NCBI GenBank assembly: GCA_900468625.1 | Contig: UBUL01000001.1 | Coordinates: 354,440-418,439 of the forward strand | From: Hyphomicrobiales bacterium | Lineage (GTDB): Bacteria > Pseudomonadota > Alphaproteobacteria > Rhizobiales > Rhizobiaceae | Direction of reading: 5' to 3' | DNA: 64,000 nt | Part shown: positions 19,999 through 28,863 of the stretch, piece by piece | How the letters are laid out: every line of letters starts with the position of its first letter | Position numbering within the stretch: position 1 is the stretch's first letter | Made by a program: the position numbers and the translations under genes | The notes under the pieces: generated by a model | What the model saw: the letters and a program-made list of their open reading frames with translations, nothing else | What the model was told of the DNA's origin: nothing | The model's database searches: none

Positions 19999-20159
19999 TT
20001 TTTTTAACGAATACCGGTATAGGTCCGGCGCGCTTGAGAAAACGCTCGGGCTTTCGTTGCTGTGAAGCGGGAAGCTTGCAGATTTGTCCGACTGTTTCGC
20101 CCGAACAAAGCGAACACGGATTTATGCGTTACGACGCCTGCAAGCACGAGAGCCGGATG

Positions 20160-20260
20160 ATTTCAGTCTGTTCGGCCTGAAATCTGAATCCGCTCTGGAA
20201 TCAAAGAAGTAGAGCATGATGTCATCCGAAAGCCGATCACACTTTTCGGCATCATGCTCT
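20160..20260. repeat. Intergenic repeat, family B (right, inverted copy)
   Basis: It reads CTGTTCGGCCTGAAATCTGA, then GAATCAAAGAAGTAGAGCATG and AAAGCCGATCACACTTTTCG, the reverse complement of the element at 18935-19040 with scattered differences. No gene is seen in 19999-20469. Confidence 0.8.
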
Positions 20261-20362
20261 GAAGCGCGCCGCGATCTTTCAGATTCGCTTCCTGCGCCCT
20301 GGTCTCGGATTTCACGCATGTCCTGATCGCAAAACCGCTGAACAATTCTACGCGACATGCTT
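20261..20362. repeat. Intergenic repeat, family C
   Basis: It reads AAGCGCGCCGCGATCTTTCAG, then ATTCGCTTCCTGCGCCC, ACGCATGTCCTGATCGCAAAA and CGCGACATGCTTC. A close second copy in the same orientation lies at 42650-42757. Confidence 0.75.
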
Positions 20363-20469
20363 CAAAAATACTGCGAATGACCCGCCACCGATGATTGTCG
20401 CGGCGCAATGTGATGGCCCGCGTCCGGATTGCCGCGGCCTCTGGGCAATGATACCCGTCATTCGATCCG

Positions 20470-22773
20470 TCAGGCGACGTGATCCTGCCGCACGCCCGGC
20501 AGGCGCCGGCCGAGGCTCTCCACCATCTCCGCCACCTGCTCCCGCGACACGGGCGCCGAGAACACATAACCCTGGATGATATCGGCCAGATTCTTCTCGA
20601 CGACGAGTGCCAGTTGCTCCAGCGTCTCGACACCCTCGATCACGATATGGAGGCTGAGCGCACGGGAAAGATCGACAATGCCGCACAGCAGCTTGAAACG
20701 GCGGCTGTCCGTCGTAATGTCGCGAACGAAAGACCGATCGATCTTGACGACATCCACAGGCAGGGAATCGAGATAGCTGAGGCTGGAAAAACCCGTTCCG
20801 AAATCGTCGATCGCAATCGTGATGCCTTTGGCGCGCAGATCGGCGAGTATGGACCGGACGGTTGCCACCTCATCCATCAGGCAGCTTTCGGTAACCTCGA
20901 GATGAAGCCGCGAAGGCGCCAACCCCGACGCTTCGAGTGCCTGCACGACGATGCCGACGATATTGTCGCTGCGCAGATCCTGCGCCGAGAGGTTCACTGA
21001 GACGGCAAGCGGCGCCGGCCATGAGGCGCAGTCCCGGCAGGCCTGATTGATCATGAAACGGGTGATGCCGGCCACGATGCCCATCTCCTCGGCGATCTGC
21101 ACGAAGATATTGGGCGGGATGGAGCCCTTTTCCGGATGAATCCAGCGCGCCAATGCCTCGCAGCAGTCGATGCGGGAGCCATCTGGCGTGAACATCGGCT
21201 GATAAACGGCGTGCAGCCTGCCGGCTTCAACCGCTTCGCGCAAATCATCCTTCAGCTTCTGGCGCTCGACATAACGCGCATCCATCTCCTGCTCGAATGC
21301 GCTGCAGCCGCCCTTCATCCGGGATTTGGCGTCGAACAACGCCAGATCGACCTTGATCTGCCATTCCTCCGGACGGAATTCCCGGCTCGACATCGTCACA
21401 TATCCGCCGCTGGCGGAAATCCGGAAGCTGTAGTCGTCGACGTCGTAAGTCCCCGTCATCGCCGCATGCAGCGCGCGGATACGGCCGTCGATGTCCGTGG
21501 CATTGTCCTCGCTGGGAAAGAACAGCACGAATTGATCGCCGACAAGACGGGCCGCCAATGCCGCAGTACCGGCAAGCCCTTTCAGGCGCTCGGCGATGGC
21601 GACCAGCAGGCGGTCTCCGGCCACATGCCCCTTGGTATCGTTGACGTGCTTGAAGTCGTCGACATCGAGAACCAGAATTCCGATCCGGCTTTCCCGGGGA
21701 AGCGCTGCGAGCCTTTCCTTGACCAGATCGATGAAATACTCCCGGTTCGGCAATCCCGTCAAAGGATCGTAGCGCACCATATGCAGGATCTTGCGTTCCG
21801 CCCGGATGCGCACGGTCACATCCTCAAAGATCAGGATGACGATCCCATCGGCGCGGCGGCTGGCCGAAAACTCGAGGAACTGGTCCTCGTTGAACTGTAT
21901 GAGGGTGCGCGAAAGCGTGCCGCTGACGAGTTGCGCCATCTGTCGCTGGATGAGACCGGGCAAAGACCCGTCGATGAAGGCATGGCGGGCACCATAGCGC
22001 AGGACGACATCGAACTCGCAGTCCCTGAGCTGCTCGGGATGCGCGAAATTCAAAAGTTCGCATGCCTTGCGATTGACGACGAGAATGCGATTGTGAGCAT
22101 CCAGCATGAACAGGCCGTGCGTCATGTTGTTGAGCGCGGTATCGAACCTGTCGGCGATCAAGGATATCTCACGCGACGCAATGACATTCTTGTAGAGGAA
22201 TTCGCGCACGCCGTTCGCCATCGCACGCGTCGTCAGCCCGAACGGAACGAGCATGATGGAAACGATTGCCTTGTAGAGCTGCTGCGACATGAGACAGGCG
22301 ATGATGATCGGCAGGCAACAGGCAAGCGTCTGCAGGTCGATAGCCTTCTGCGAACCGTAGTTTCGGCCGACGATCGACACCATCGAAGCCATGGTGACGG
22401 CAATGCAGATGAATTCCGCCAGCGGATCCTGCACGATCAGGATAGCGTAGCCGCTGCCGATACCAAGAATGGCTGCCGTCGCCGCCGCGCCGATAACATA
22501 GCGTGTTTCCCACTCGGCGATGTCGGCCCGCGTGAAACTGTGCTTGTCGGCCGCGTCGAACAGCCTGAACGAATACATGCGCAAGCAGAAAACGGCGCCG
22601 AAAGCGACGCAAAGCAGGAGATAGATATTCGCGCCTGTGCTCAGGAAAACGATGACATAAGTCAGAATGTGAACGAACACCCCCGTAAAAAGCGTTTTAC
22701 GGTTTCCGAAAAGCGAACTGACGAACGACAGATAAACATCCGTCGGCACGGTGTCCGGGCTTGGAGGCTTCAT
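20470..22773 (-). CDS. Membrane EAL phosphodiesterase with degenerate GGDEF domain
   Basis: This 767-residue protein has an N-terminal membrane module of about five helices (roughly 25-195), a PAS-like segment (about 215-325), GGDEF (about 340-500) and EAL (about 515-755). The GGDEF signature is degraded to 'VGDQF' (411-415), so cyclase activity is unlikely. The EAL domain keeps 'EAL' (539-541), 'NLSAQDL', 'EVTES', 'DDFGTGFSS', 'KIDRSF' and 'EGVET', so it probably hydrolyses cyclic di-GMP, perhaps controlled by GTP bound to the inactive GGDEF. The ATG at 22773 has a GGGGAAG site. It stands alone, with a TGTAAACGTTTTAA motif upstream at 22806. Confidence 0.9.
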   Translation of the reverse strand: MKPPSPDTVPTDVYLSFVSSLFGNRKTLFTGVFVHILTYVIVFLSTGANIYLLLCVAFGAVFCLRMYSFRLFDAADKHSFTRADIAEWETRYVIGAAATAAILGIGSGYAILIVQDPLAEFICIAVTMASMVSIVGRNYGSQKAIDLQTLACCLPIIIACLMSQQLYKAIVSIMLVPFGLTTRAMANGVREFLYKNVIASREISLIADRFDTALNNMTHGLFMLDAHNRILVVNRKACELLNFAHPEQLRDCEFDVVLRYGARHAFIDGSLPGLIQRQMAQLVSGTLSRTLIQFNEDQFLEFSASRRADGIVILIFEDVTVRIRAERKILHMVRYDPLTGLPNREYFIDLVKERLAALPRESRIGILVLDVDDFKHVNDTKGHVAGDRLLVAIAERLKGLAGTAALAARLVGDQFVLFFPSEDNATDIDGRIRALHAAMTGTYDVDDYSFRISASGGYVTMSSREFRPEEWQIKVDLALFDAKSRMKGGCSAFEQEMDARYVERQKLKDDLREAVEAGRLHAVYQPMFTPDGSRIDCCEALARWIHPEKGSIPPNIFVQIAEEMGIVAGITRFMINQACRDCASWPAPLAVSVNLSAQDLRSDNIVGIVVQALEASGLAPSRLHLEVTESCLMDEVATVRSILADLRAKGITIAIDDFGTGFSSLSYLDSLPVDVVKIDRSFVRDITTDSRRFKLLCGIVDLSRALSLHIVIEGVETLEQLALVVEKNLADIIQGYVFSAPVSREQVAEMVESLGRRLPGVRQDHVA

Positions 22774-23003
22774 TCAGACTTCCCCTGATGCGGCCGAGAC
22801 CCTAGTGTAAACGTTTTAAAATTTGATTGCCCGAAATGAATGCATCTGGGCCGATTTTCCAATTATGCCGGTCACTTACGCCGAAATCAGGCTACGATCC
22901 GCATCGTATTAGTGCAATTATCTTCAGTGAATTCTATCTGGGATATAATATCCGGATCGCCAGCAAACAAAGCAAGACATCGTGAAAGACTTATGAAATA
23001 CGA

Positions 23004-24110
23004 TCAAAGCTTACCAGCGCGTTGCTGGATCATCATGAATGTATCAAAAGTATACTCGGAAAGCTGCATCCAAAGGTAAGCATCCTTCTTGTAAGCAACC
23101 TGATCCTCATAGATGCGCTTGAAATAGGCGTTGGACTTGGAGAGATCGGCATAAAGCCCATTGGCTGCCTGGAAACAGGCATCCATGATCTCCTGACTGA
23201 AGGGCCTGAGCGTCACGCCCTGCTGCACGATATCCTTCAGCGCCTGAGGATTTTTGACGTCGTATTTTGCCAGCATGTTGGTGTTGGCGAAGGCACAGGC
23301 GTCACTGAGGATCACCTGATAGTTCTTCGGCAATGCGTTCCATTTTTCCAGATTGAAGAAGGCGTGCACCACGGCACCGCCCTCCCACCAGCCCGGATAA
23401 TAGTAGTATTTGGCGATCTTCTGCAGACCGAGCTTCAGATCGTCATAGGGGCCGACCCATTCGACCGCATCGATCGTGCCCTTGCTCAGCGCATCGTATA
23501 TGCCATTGACCGGAATATCCTGCTGCGGCGCCACGCCGATTTTCTCGATCACCTTGCCGGCAAGGCCGGCGATGCGCATCTTCAACCCTTTGAGATCGTC
23601 AAGCGTGTTGATTTCCTTACGAAACCAGCCGCCCATCTGCGCGCCGGTATTGCCTGCGGGCAAGCCCAGTATGCCTTGCGTGGCATAGAATTCATTCATC
23701 AGCTTGTTGCCGTTGCTCTGATAGAACCAGGCGTTGGTCAGCCGGGCGTTGAGGCCGAACGGCAGTGCCGTGCCGATGGCATAGGTCGGGTCCTTTTGCC
23801 AGAAATAATAGGAGCAGGTATGGGCGGCATCGACAGCGCCGGCGCTCACCGCATCGGCAGCCTGGGCGCCGGGCACGATTTCGCCCGCCTCGTAGGTCTG
23901 GATGACGAAATTGCCGTTCGTCGCATCGGATACGCGCGCGGCGATATCCTCCGCACCGCCATAGACGGTGTCCAGGCTCTTGGGAAAGGAGGAGGTCATC
24001 TTCCAGGTGATCTTCGGATATTCCTGGGCAAGGGCCGGACTGGCAAGCGCGGACGCGGCGGCACCTGCGCCAACGGCCCCTGCCTGCCTTATGAAGGAAC
24101 GGCGATCCAT
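23004..24110 (-). CDS. TRAP transporter substrate-binding protein (DctP/TakP type), orphan
   Basis: This 368-residue periplasmic binding protein has a Tat signal ('MDRRSFIRQAGAVGAG', twin arginine at 3-4) with cleavage near 'ALAQE'. The mature part follows the TakP/DctP pattern ('ITWKMTSSFPKSLDTVYGGAEDIA', 'GWFRKEINTLDDLKGLKMRIAGLAGKV', 'DAVEWVGPYDDLKLGLQKIAKYYYYPGWW'), a group that includes 2-oxoacid binders. The start at ATG 24110 has GGGAGAA in front; the frame is open further upstream, but those residues are not signal-like. No DctQ or DctM membrane subunits are nearby, so it must pair with a distant transporter or have another role. Confidence 0.9.
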   Translation of the reverse strand: MDRRSFIRQAGAVGAGAAASALASPALAQEYPKITWKMTSSFPKSLDTVYGGAEDIAARVSDATNGNFVIQTYEAGEIVPGAQAADAVSAGAVDAAHTCSYYFWQKDPTYAIGTALPFGLNARLTNAWFYQSNGNKLMNEFYATQGILGLPAGNTGAQMGGWFRKEINTLDDLKGLKMRIAGLAGKVIEKIGVAPQQDIPVNGIYDALSKGTIDAVEWVGPYDDLKLGLQKIAKYYYYPGWWEGGAVVHAFFNLEKWNALPKNYQVILSDACAFANTNMLAKYDVKNPQALKDIVQQGVTLRPFSQEIMDACFQAANGLYADLSKSNAYFKRIYEDQVAYKKDAYLWMQLSEYTFDTFMMIQQRAGKL

Positions 24111-24404
24111 CGAATTCTCCCATACGGACGGCATTGCTGGGGAACGGTGCGCTCCCCCGTCACGGCGCAAGCGATGGAACTAACCATGCCGCACACAGTC
24201 TTTCAAGCTTGCTCTGGCATCGCATTATGGCGATTCCTGTACATCGGCATGACGAGCCGGAACAAAGCCTTACGGAAATCGCTGCGCGTTGCCGGCCAAG
24301 CCCGATTCACGTAGACTGAGATCACGGACAACCGCCCTCTGATTGACATCTTCGTCATCCAGGGATGACGGCAAATAGCAATTCAGCACCTTCCGGAGCC
24401 TTGA

Positions 24405-25193
24405 ATGCCCAGACCGATCATCGCCATTCCCGCCGACGTCCGTGAGTTGGATGGCACGAGCTGGCACGCCGTGCAGCTCCAATATGTCCGCGCTGTCGTG
24501 AAGGCTGCGGGATTGATGGCGCTGATCGTTCCGGCGCTTGAGGACGGCAACGATGCGGATGCCATTCTGGACCGGGTCGATGGCCTGCTCGTCTCTGGTT
24601 CGGCGACCAACGTGCATCCATCCCTTTACGGAAAGGAAGCAAAAGACAGCGATGGCCCCTTCGATCCGGCACGCGACGCCACATCCCTTCCGCTCATCCG
24701 CCGCGCGATCGACCGCGCCATCCCGATGCTCGCCATCTGCCGGGGTATTCAGGAGCTGAATGTTGCTCTCGGCGGCACACTCGCCAGCGAAATCCAGGAC
24801 CAGCCCGGCATCTGGGATCACCGCAAGCCGCAGGATGTCGATCGCGACACGATGTATTCCATCCGCCAGAGCGTTTTCGTCAAGGAAGGCTCCTGCATCG
24901 CCCGTGTCATCGGCCCTGGCGAAGTGCGTGTCAACTCGCTGCATCGCCAGGCGATTGCCGATACGGCGCCGGGATTGCAGGTGGAAGCCCTGGCCGAGGA
25001 CGGCACGATCGAGGCCGTCTCCGTCATCGGCGCCAAGGCCTTTGCCGTCGGCGTGCAATGGCATCCGGAATATTGGGCCGAAACGGATTCATCGTCGCGC
25101 AAGCTCTTCGCCGCCTTCGGCGATGCCGTGCGCAATTATGCTGCAGATAAGGAGCAGCTCGCCGCCGTTCCTTATCAGCAGAAAGCTGTGTAA
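24405..25193 (+). CDS. Gamma-glutamyl-gamma-aminobutyrate hydrolase family protein (PuuD-like)
   Basis: This 262-residue class I glutamine amidotransferase-like hydrolase (peptidase C26) has its catalytic triad visible: Cys112 in 'AICRGIQELNVALGG' and His220-x-Glu222 in 'GVQWHPEYW'. PuuD cleaves gamma-glutamyl-GABA in the glutamylated putrescine pathway, but no other puu gene is near, so the true substrate may differ. The ATG follows GGAG by six bases. Its stop abuts the stop of the convergent dehydrogenase gene with no base between. Confidence 0.85.
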   Translation: MPRPIIAIPADVRELDGTSWHAVQLQYVRAVVKAAGLMALIVPALEDGNDADAILDRVDGLLVSGSATNVHPSLYGKEAKDSDGPFDPARDATSLPLIRRAIDRAIPMLAICRGIQELNVALGGTLASEIQDQPGIWDHRKPQDVDRDTMYSIRQSVFVKEGSCIARVIGPGEVRVNSLHRQAIADTAPGLQVEALAEDGTIEAVSVIGAKAFAVGVQWHPEYWAETDSSSRKLFAAFGDAVRNYAADKEQLAAVPYQQKAV

Positions 25194-26162
25194 TCAGCCG
25201 CGCGGTTTGACCGGCGTTTCCGGCACCGGCGTCACAGGCTCGCCTCTGGCGAACCATTCGATGATATTGTCGGCAACGAGATCGGCCATGGCATCGCGCG
25301 TCGGCACCGAAGCGGAGGCCACATGCGGCAGCAGCGAAACGTTGGCCAGGGAGAGATAGCCGGCCGGCACGTTCGGTTCGTCGTAGAAAACATCGAGGCC
25401 GGCAGCACCCAAGGTCCCATTGCCGAGGGCGGCGATCAGCGCATCGTCATCGACGGACCAGCCGCGCCCGACATTGATGAACACACCTTGCGGTCCGAGC
25501 GCCGACAGGATCTCGGCATTGATGACCTTATGCGTCTCAGGCGTCTTCGGCACGATGGAGATCAGCGTATCCACCGACTGCGCCATCTCCTTCAAGGTCG
25601 GATAATAGTCGTAAGGCAGCGCGTCGCGCGGCGAGCGCGTATGATAGCCGATCTTCACCTTGAAGGGCTCCAGCCGCCTTGCGATCTCCAGGCCAATGCG
25701 GCCGAGACCGTTGATGCCGATACGTCGCCCCTTCATCGAAAAGGGCGAGAGCGGGAACGCTCCCTCCTTCGCCCAGCGCCCCTCGCGCAGCCAGGTCTCC
25801 GCCTTCGGAAACTGCCGCAGCGTGTTCAGCAGCAGGGCAATGGCGGTATCCGCCACCTCGTCGTTCAGAACGTCGGGCGTATTGGTGACGACAATACCCT
25901 TCGAGCCGGCATGCCTGACATCGACGCCGTCATAGCCGACGCCGAAATTGGCGATGACTTCGACATTCGGAAAGGCGTCGATCCAGGCCGCATTCAAGCT
26001 GCCGGAGACGGCAATGCCGCGGATGCGGGCGGCTGTCTCCGCATCGACCCGCGGACCGTCGTTGCGTTCGACGGAAACGATATCGAACTGCTTTCCGAGC
26101 CTTTCCAGGACACGCGGGTGTATCTTCCCCGGAACGAGGACGGCGACGCGGCTATCGGACAT
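25194..26162 (-). CDS. D-2-hydroxyacid dehydrogenase (glyoxylate/hydroxypyruvate reductase type)
   Basis: This 322-residue NAD(P)-dependent oxidoreductase has the nucleotide-binding motif 'GINGLGRIGLEIARRL' near residue 150. The catalytic Arg lies in 'NVGRGWSVDD', the Glu in 'DVFYDEPNVP' and the His in 'LLPHVASAS', all three intact. 'ANFGVGYDGVDV' is the substrate-side loop. It probably reduces glyoxylate, hydroxypyruvate or a related 2-keto acid in the cytoplasm. It follows a LacI regulator gene by 30 bases on the same strand and is the likely target of that regulator. The ATG has AAGAGGAA upstream. Confidence 0.88.
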   Translation of the reverse strand: MSDSRVAVLVPGKIHPRVLERLGKQFDIVSVERNDGPRVDAETAARIRGIAVSGSLNAAWIDAFPNVEVIANFGVGYDGVDVRHAGSKGIVVTNTPDVLNDEVADTAIALLLNTLRQFPKAETWLREGRWAKEGAFPLSPFSMKGRRIGINGLGRIGLEIARRLEPFKVKIGYHTRSPRDALPYDYYPTLKEMAQSVDTLISIVPKTPETHKVINAEILSALGPQGVFINVGRGWSVDDDALIAALGNGTLGAAGLDVFYDEPNVPAGYLSLANVSLLPHVASASVPTRDAMADLVADNIIEWFARGEPVTPVPETPVKPRG

Positions 26163-26192
26163 GGATATTTCCTCTTGCGATAAGGTTCGGTG

Positions 26193-27215
26193 CTACTGGC
26201 GAGCCTTGTAGGGCGCCGTCGACTGGCGGATGCGCATTTCCGGCTTGATAAGATGGATACCATCCGGTTCATGGCTTCCTGCCAGCCTATCCAAAAGCGC
26301 TCGCGCCGCAAGCCTTCCGACCTCGGCCTGACCATTCCAGACTGTCGTCAGCGCCGGCGTCGCAATCGCCGCCTCCTCCAGATCGTCATAGCCGGTGACC
26401 GAAATGTCCCGTCCGGGGACGAGACCGGCACGCGAAATGCCGTTCATGAGGCCGATGGCGACCAGATCGTTCCAGCAGACGGCAGCCGTCGGCTTTTGCG
26501 GCAGCGACAGAAAGTGCACAGCCGCTTCGAAACCGCCCTGCTTGGAGCGCGCGCCGGGAATGCGCAGATTGGGATCGACCTCTATACCGGCCTTGCGCAG
26601 CGCATTCACATAGCCCTGGTAGCGGTCGCGACCGGTCGAGGTCTGATCCGTACCGCCGATCATGGCGATCGACCGGTGGCCGAGGCTGATCAGATGATTG
26701 GTGGCAAGCGAGATTCCATAGCTGTCGTCGCCGCGAAAGGTCGGCAGGTCGAGCGCCTCGATCTGACGGGCCACGAGAATGGCCGGCATGCCGTTTTCTT
26801 CCGCCAGCTCGAAATCTTCCGGCGGCGTCCCGATCGCCGGCGACATGATGACGCCGTCGCCGCCGAGCTGCAGCAGCGTCTCGATGAAGGTTCGCTGCTT
26901 TTCGACCGAGTCGTAATGGTTGGAGAGAATGAAGGTGTGCCGGCTGCGGTCGAGCTCGCTTTCGATCGCCTTCAGGATTTCCCCATAGAAGGGGTTCATG
27001 ATGTCATGAACGACGACGCCGATAATGCCCGATCGCGATGTCCTGAGGCTCGCTGCGCGCCGATTGTAGATATATCCCAGAGCACGGGCCTGGTCCTTGA
27101 TCTTCTCGCGGGTATTGACCGCAACCAACGGACTGTCGCGTAAGGCCAGAGATACAGTTGCCGTTGAAATGCCCAGCGTTTCCGCAATCGTAGAAAGCTT
27201 TATCTTTTGCGCCAC
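26193..27215 (-). CDS. LacI-family transcriptional regulator
   Basis: This 340-residue regulator has an N-terminal helix-turn-helix ('LSTIAETLGISTATVSLALRD', about 7-27), the hinge helix 'RRAASLRTSRSG' and a periplasmic-binding-protein-like effector domain ('IGVVVHDIMNPFYGEILKAIE'). The start is GTG at 27215, six bases after GGGAGG. It heads a two-gene unit with the 2-hydroxyacid dehydrogenase and probably senses a metabolite of that pathway. A tandem 13-base repeat upstream (27277-27302) could be its own operator. Confidence 0.9.
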   Translation of the reverse strand: MAQKIKLSTIAETLGISTATVSLALRDSPLVAVNTREKIKDQARALGYIYNRRAASLRTSRSGIIGVVVHDIMNPFYGEILKAIESELDRSRHTFILSNHYDSVEKQRTFIETLLQLGGDGVIMSPAIGTPPEDFELAEENGMPAILVARQIEALDLPTFRGDDSYGISLATNHLISLGHRSIAMIGGTDQTSTGRDRYQGYVNALRKAGIEVDPNLRIPGARSKQGGFEAAVHFLSLPQKPTAAVCWNDLVAIGLMNGISRAGLVPGRDISVTGYDDLEEAAIATPALTTVWNGQAEVGRLAARALLDRLAGSHEPDGIHLIKPEMRIRQSTAPYKARQ

Positions 27216-27276
27216 GCGCTCCCTCCCCGTGAAACGCAGCCGTAAACCTATTCCGTTCGTTTTATGATTCCGGAAT

Positions 27277-27302
27277 TTAAAATCTTTAATTAAAAGCTTT
27301 AA
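27277..27302. promoter_or_regulatory. Tandem 13-bp near-palindromic repeat upstream of the lacI-type gene
   Basis: TTAAAATCTTTAA (27277-27289) is followed directly by TTAAAAGCTTTAA (27290-27302), differing at one base. The centre forms the perfect palindrome TTTAATTAAA. It lies 62-87 bases before the GTG start at 27215. It may be an operator or a promoter element. Confidence 0.45.
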
Positions 27303-27334
27303 TCACATCGCGCAACACGAATTCTCGGGGATTC

Positions 27335-27847
27335 TCAGAATTCATCTTCATCCTCGCCATCATCGCCGGCCTGAAGATTGTGCTCGATCGTCTTGAGCAG
27401 GCGCACGAGCGAGCGGATGTCTTTTTCGGAGAAGCCGCGGGTCGCCAGCTCATCGCAGCTCGCAGCCGAACTTTCGATCTCGGTGACGCTGTTTCGCCCG
27501 GCTTCGGTCAGATAAACCTTGGTCAGACGCGCATCCTCGGCATCCGGCCGCCGTTCGACGAAGCCTTGCGCCTCCATGCGCCCGATCGTCCGCGTCATCG
27601 TGGGCGCCTTGACGCCGAGCTTCTGCGCCAGCGTACCGGCGGGAAGCCCGTCATTCGCCGCCAGGGCGAGAATGACACCATCCTGCCCGGCATAGAGACC
27701 GCTTGCCGTCAGGCTGCGTGTCATCACCGTCCGCATGGATCGCGCCGCCTGCGTCAAAGCCGGCGACAGATCGGCAAGCGTGTAGTCGCGGTGATCCTTC
27801 TTTTTACCTGACTTACTTTTCTTCCCGACCTTGTTCTTCTTACCCAT
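27335..27847 (-). CDS. MarR-family transcriptional regulator with charged tails
   Basis: This 170-residue winged-helix regulator has the core 'LPAGTLAQKLGVKAPTMTRTIGRMEAQGFVERRPDAEDARLTKVYLTEAG' (written here as adjoining family blocks: recognition helix 'KAPTMTRTIGRM' and wing 'RRPDAEDARLTK'). It has a lysine-rich N-terminal tail (residues 1-18) and an acidic C-terminal tail ('DDGEDEDEF'), both unusual for the family. It is divergent from the creatininase-family gene, with 86 bases between starts, so that gene is a plausible target. Confidence 0.88.
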   Translation of the reverse strand: MGKKNKVGKKSKSGKKKDHRDYTLADLSPALTQAARSMRTVMTRSLTASGLYAGQDGVILALAANDGLPAGTLAQKLGVKAPTMTRTIGRMEAQGFVERRPDAEDARLTKVYLTEAGRNSVTEIESSAASCDELATRGFSEKDIRSLVRLLKTIEHNLQAGDDGEDEDEF

Positions 27848-27933
27848 CGTGATTCCGTTGACCTTTTCGCCGATGTGTCATCACGCTATGACATTGCGCA
27901 GGTTATTGACATAAACAAGAGGCACATCTTCAG

Positions 27934-28737
27934 ATGGCACATCCTTTGCCATGTTTCGATGACAATGATGAAACATTGACACCTCGGGAGCGAACCAGAT
28001 GGATCGCCGTGCTGCCACTTGGCGCCCATGAGCAACATGGCCCGCATCTGCCCTTCGATACCGACACGCTGATCGCCGAGGGCATCGTCTCGCGCCTCAA
28101 GGCTGCGCTGCCCGCCGATCTGCCGGTCACGTTCCTGGCGGCCGAGCCTGTCGGCTATTCCATCGAGCATATGGATGTCGCCGGCTCGCGGACCCTCTCC
28201 TTCGACGAAGCCGTGAAACGCTGGCTCGACATCGCGGAGCGGATGAACGATCTCGGCATCCGCAAATTCGTCCTGCTGAATGCCCACGGCGGCAACTCGC
28301 CGCTGATGACCGTCGTCACGACGGAAGCGCGCGTGCGCTTCGACATGCTCGCGGTCGCGACCAGCTGGACCCGCTTCGGCATACCTGAAGGGCTGATCGC
28401 ACCGGACGACAAGGCAATCGACATTCATGGCGGCGATATCGAGACATCGGTCATGCTCGCTCTCCATCCGGAGAAGGTCGATATGTCGAAGGCGGCAGAT
28501 TTCCCGTCCCGCCAGTCCGAGTTCATCAGGGGCTTCAAGCATCTGCGCGCCTACGGCCCGCATGCGTTCGGCTGGAAGATGTCCGATCTGAATGAGCAGG
28601 GCGTCGCCGGCAACGCAGGCGCGGCGACGGCCGAAAAGGGCGAAAGACTGATCGCACACGCGGTCAAGGGCCTCGTCGAACTGCTTGAAGATGTCGATAA
28701 ATTCGATCCAGCGACGCTGGCTCGATCCGGCGCCTGA
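27934..28737 (+). CDS. Creatininase-family amidohydrolase
   Basis: This 267-residue metal-dependent hydrolase shows metal ligands in 'PLGAHEQHGPHLPFDTDT' (Glu33, His35, Asp44), 'LNAHGGN' and 'HGGDIETSVML'. The family includes creatinine amidohydrolase, MftE-type peptidases and riboflavin-pathway amide hydrolases, so the substrate is open. No creatine genes are adjacent, although sarcosine oxidase, which acts downstream of creatine, is encoded about 18 kb away. The ATG has no clear ribosome site. Confidence 0.82.
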   Translation: MAHPLPCFDDNDETLTPRERTRWIAVLPLGAHEQHGPHLPFDTDTLIAEGIVSRLKAALPADLPVTFLAAEPVGYSIEHMDVAGSRTLSFDEAVKRWLDIAERMNDLGIRKFVLLNAHGGNSPLMTVVTTEARVRFDMLAVATSWTRFGIPEGLIAPDDKAIDIHGGDIETSVMLALHPEKVDMSKAADFPSRQSEFIRGFKHLRAYGPHAFGWKMSDLNEQGVAGNAGAATAEKGERLIAHAVKGLVELLEDVDKFDPATLARSGA

Positions 28738-28754
28738 CCGCGCCGCCATAATCG

Positions 28755-28771
28755 ATGTGATCTTATAACAT
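28755..28771 (+). promoter_or_regulatory. Zur-like operator upstream of the CobW gene
   Basis: The sequence ATGTGATCTTATAACAT matches the Zur palindrome pattern ATGTTATAWTATAACAT at 15 of 17 positions (consensus from memory). It lies about 93 bases before the ATG of the CobW-family GTPase, a gene type often repressed by Zur when zinc is plentiful. Confidence 0.55.
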
Positions 28772-28863
28772 ATAAAAGCCTTTGAACTGACGCCGCCAAC
28801 TCCTTATATGGAACGCGACACTTGTCCGCTCCCCGGGGCAACCTTCCCTATTTCGAGGCTCCC

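Noticed and set aside
21136-22788. A 550-codon plus-strand frame opposite the EAL protein gene
   Set aside because: It mirrors a gene with intact EAL motifs, and it lacks a ribosome site and any recognisable domain.
22806-22819. TGTAAACGTTTTAA before the EAL gene as a LacI operator
   Set aside because: It resembles the sugar-locus sites, but no LacI gene is adjacent and the match is to one half plus the centre only. It could be chance in an AT-rich promoter.
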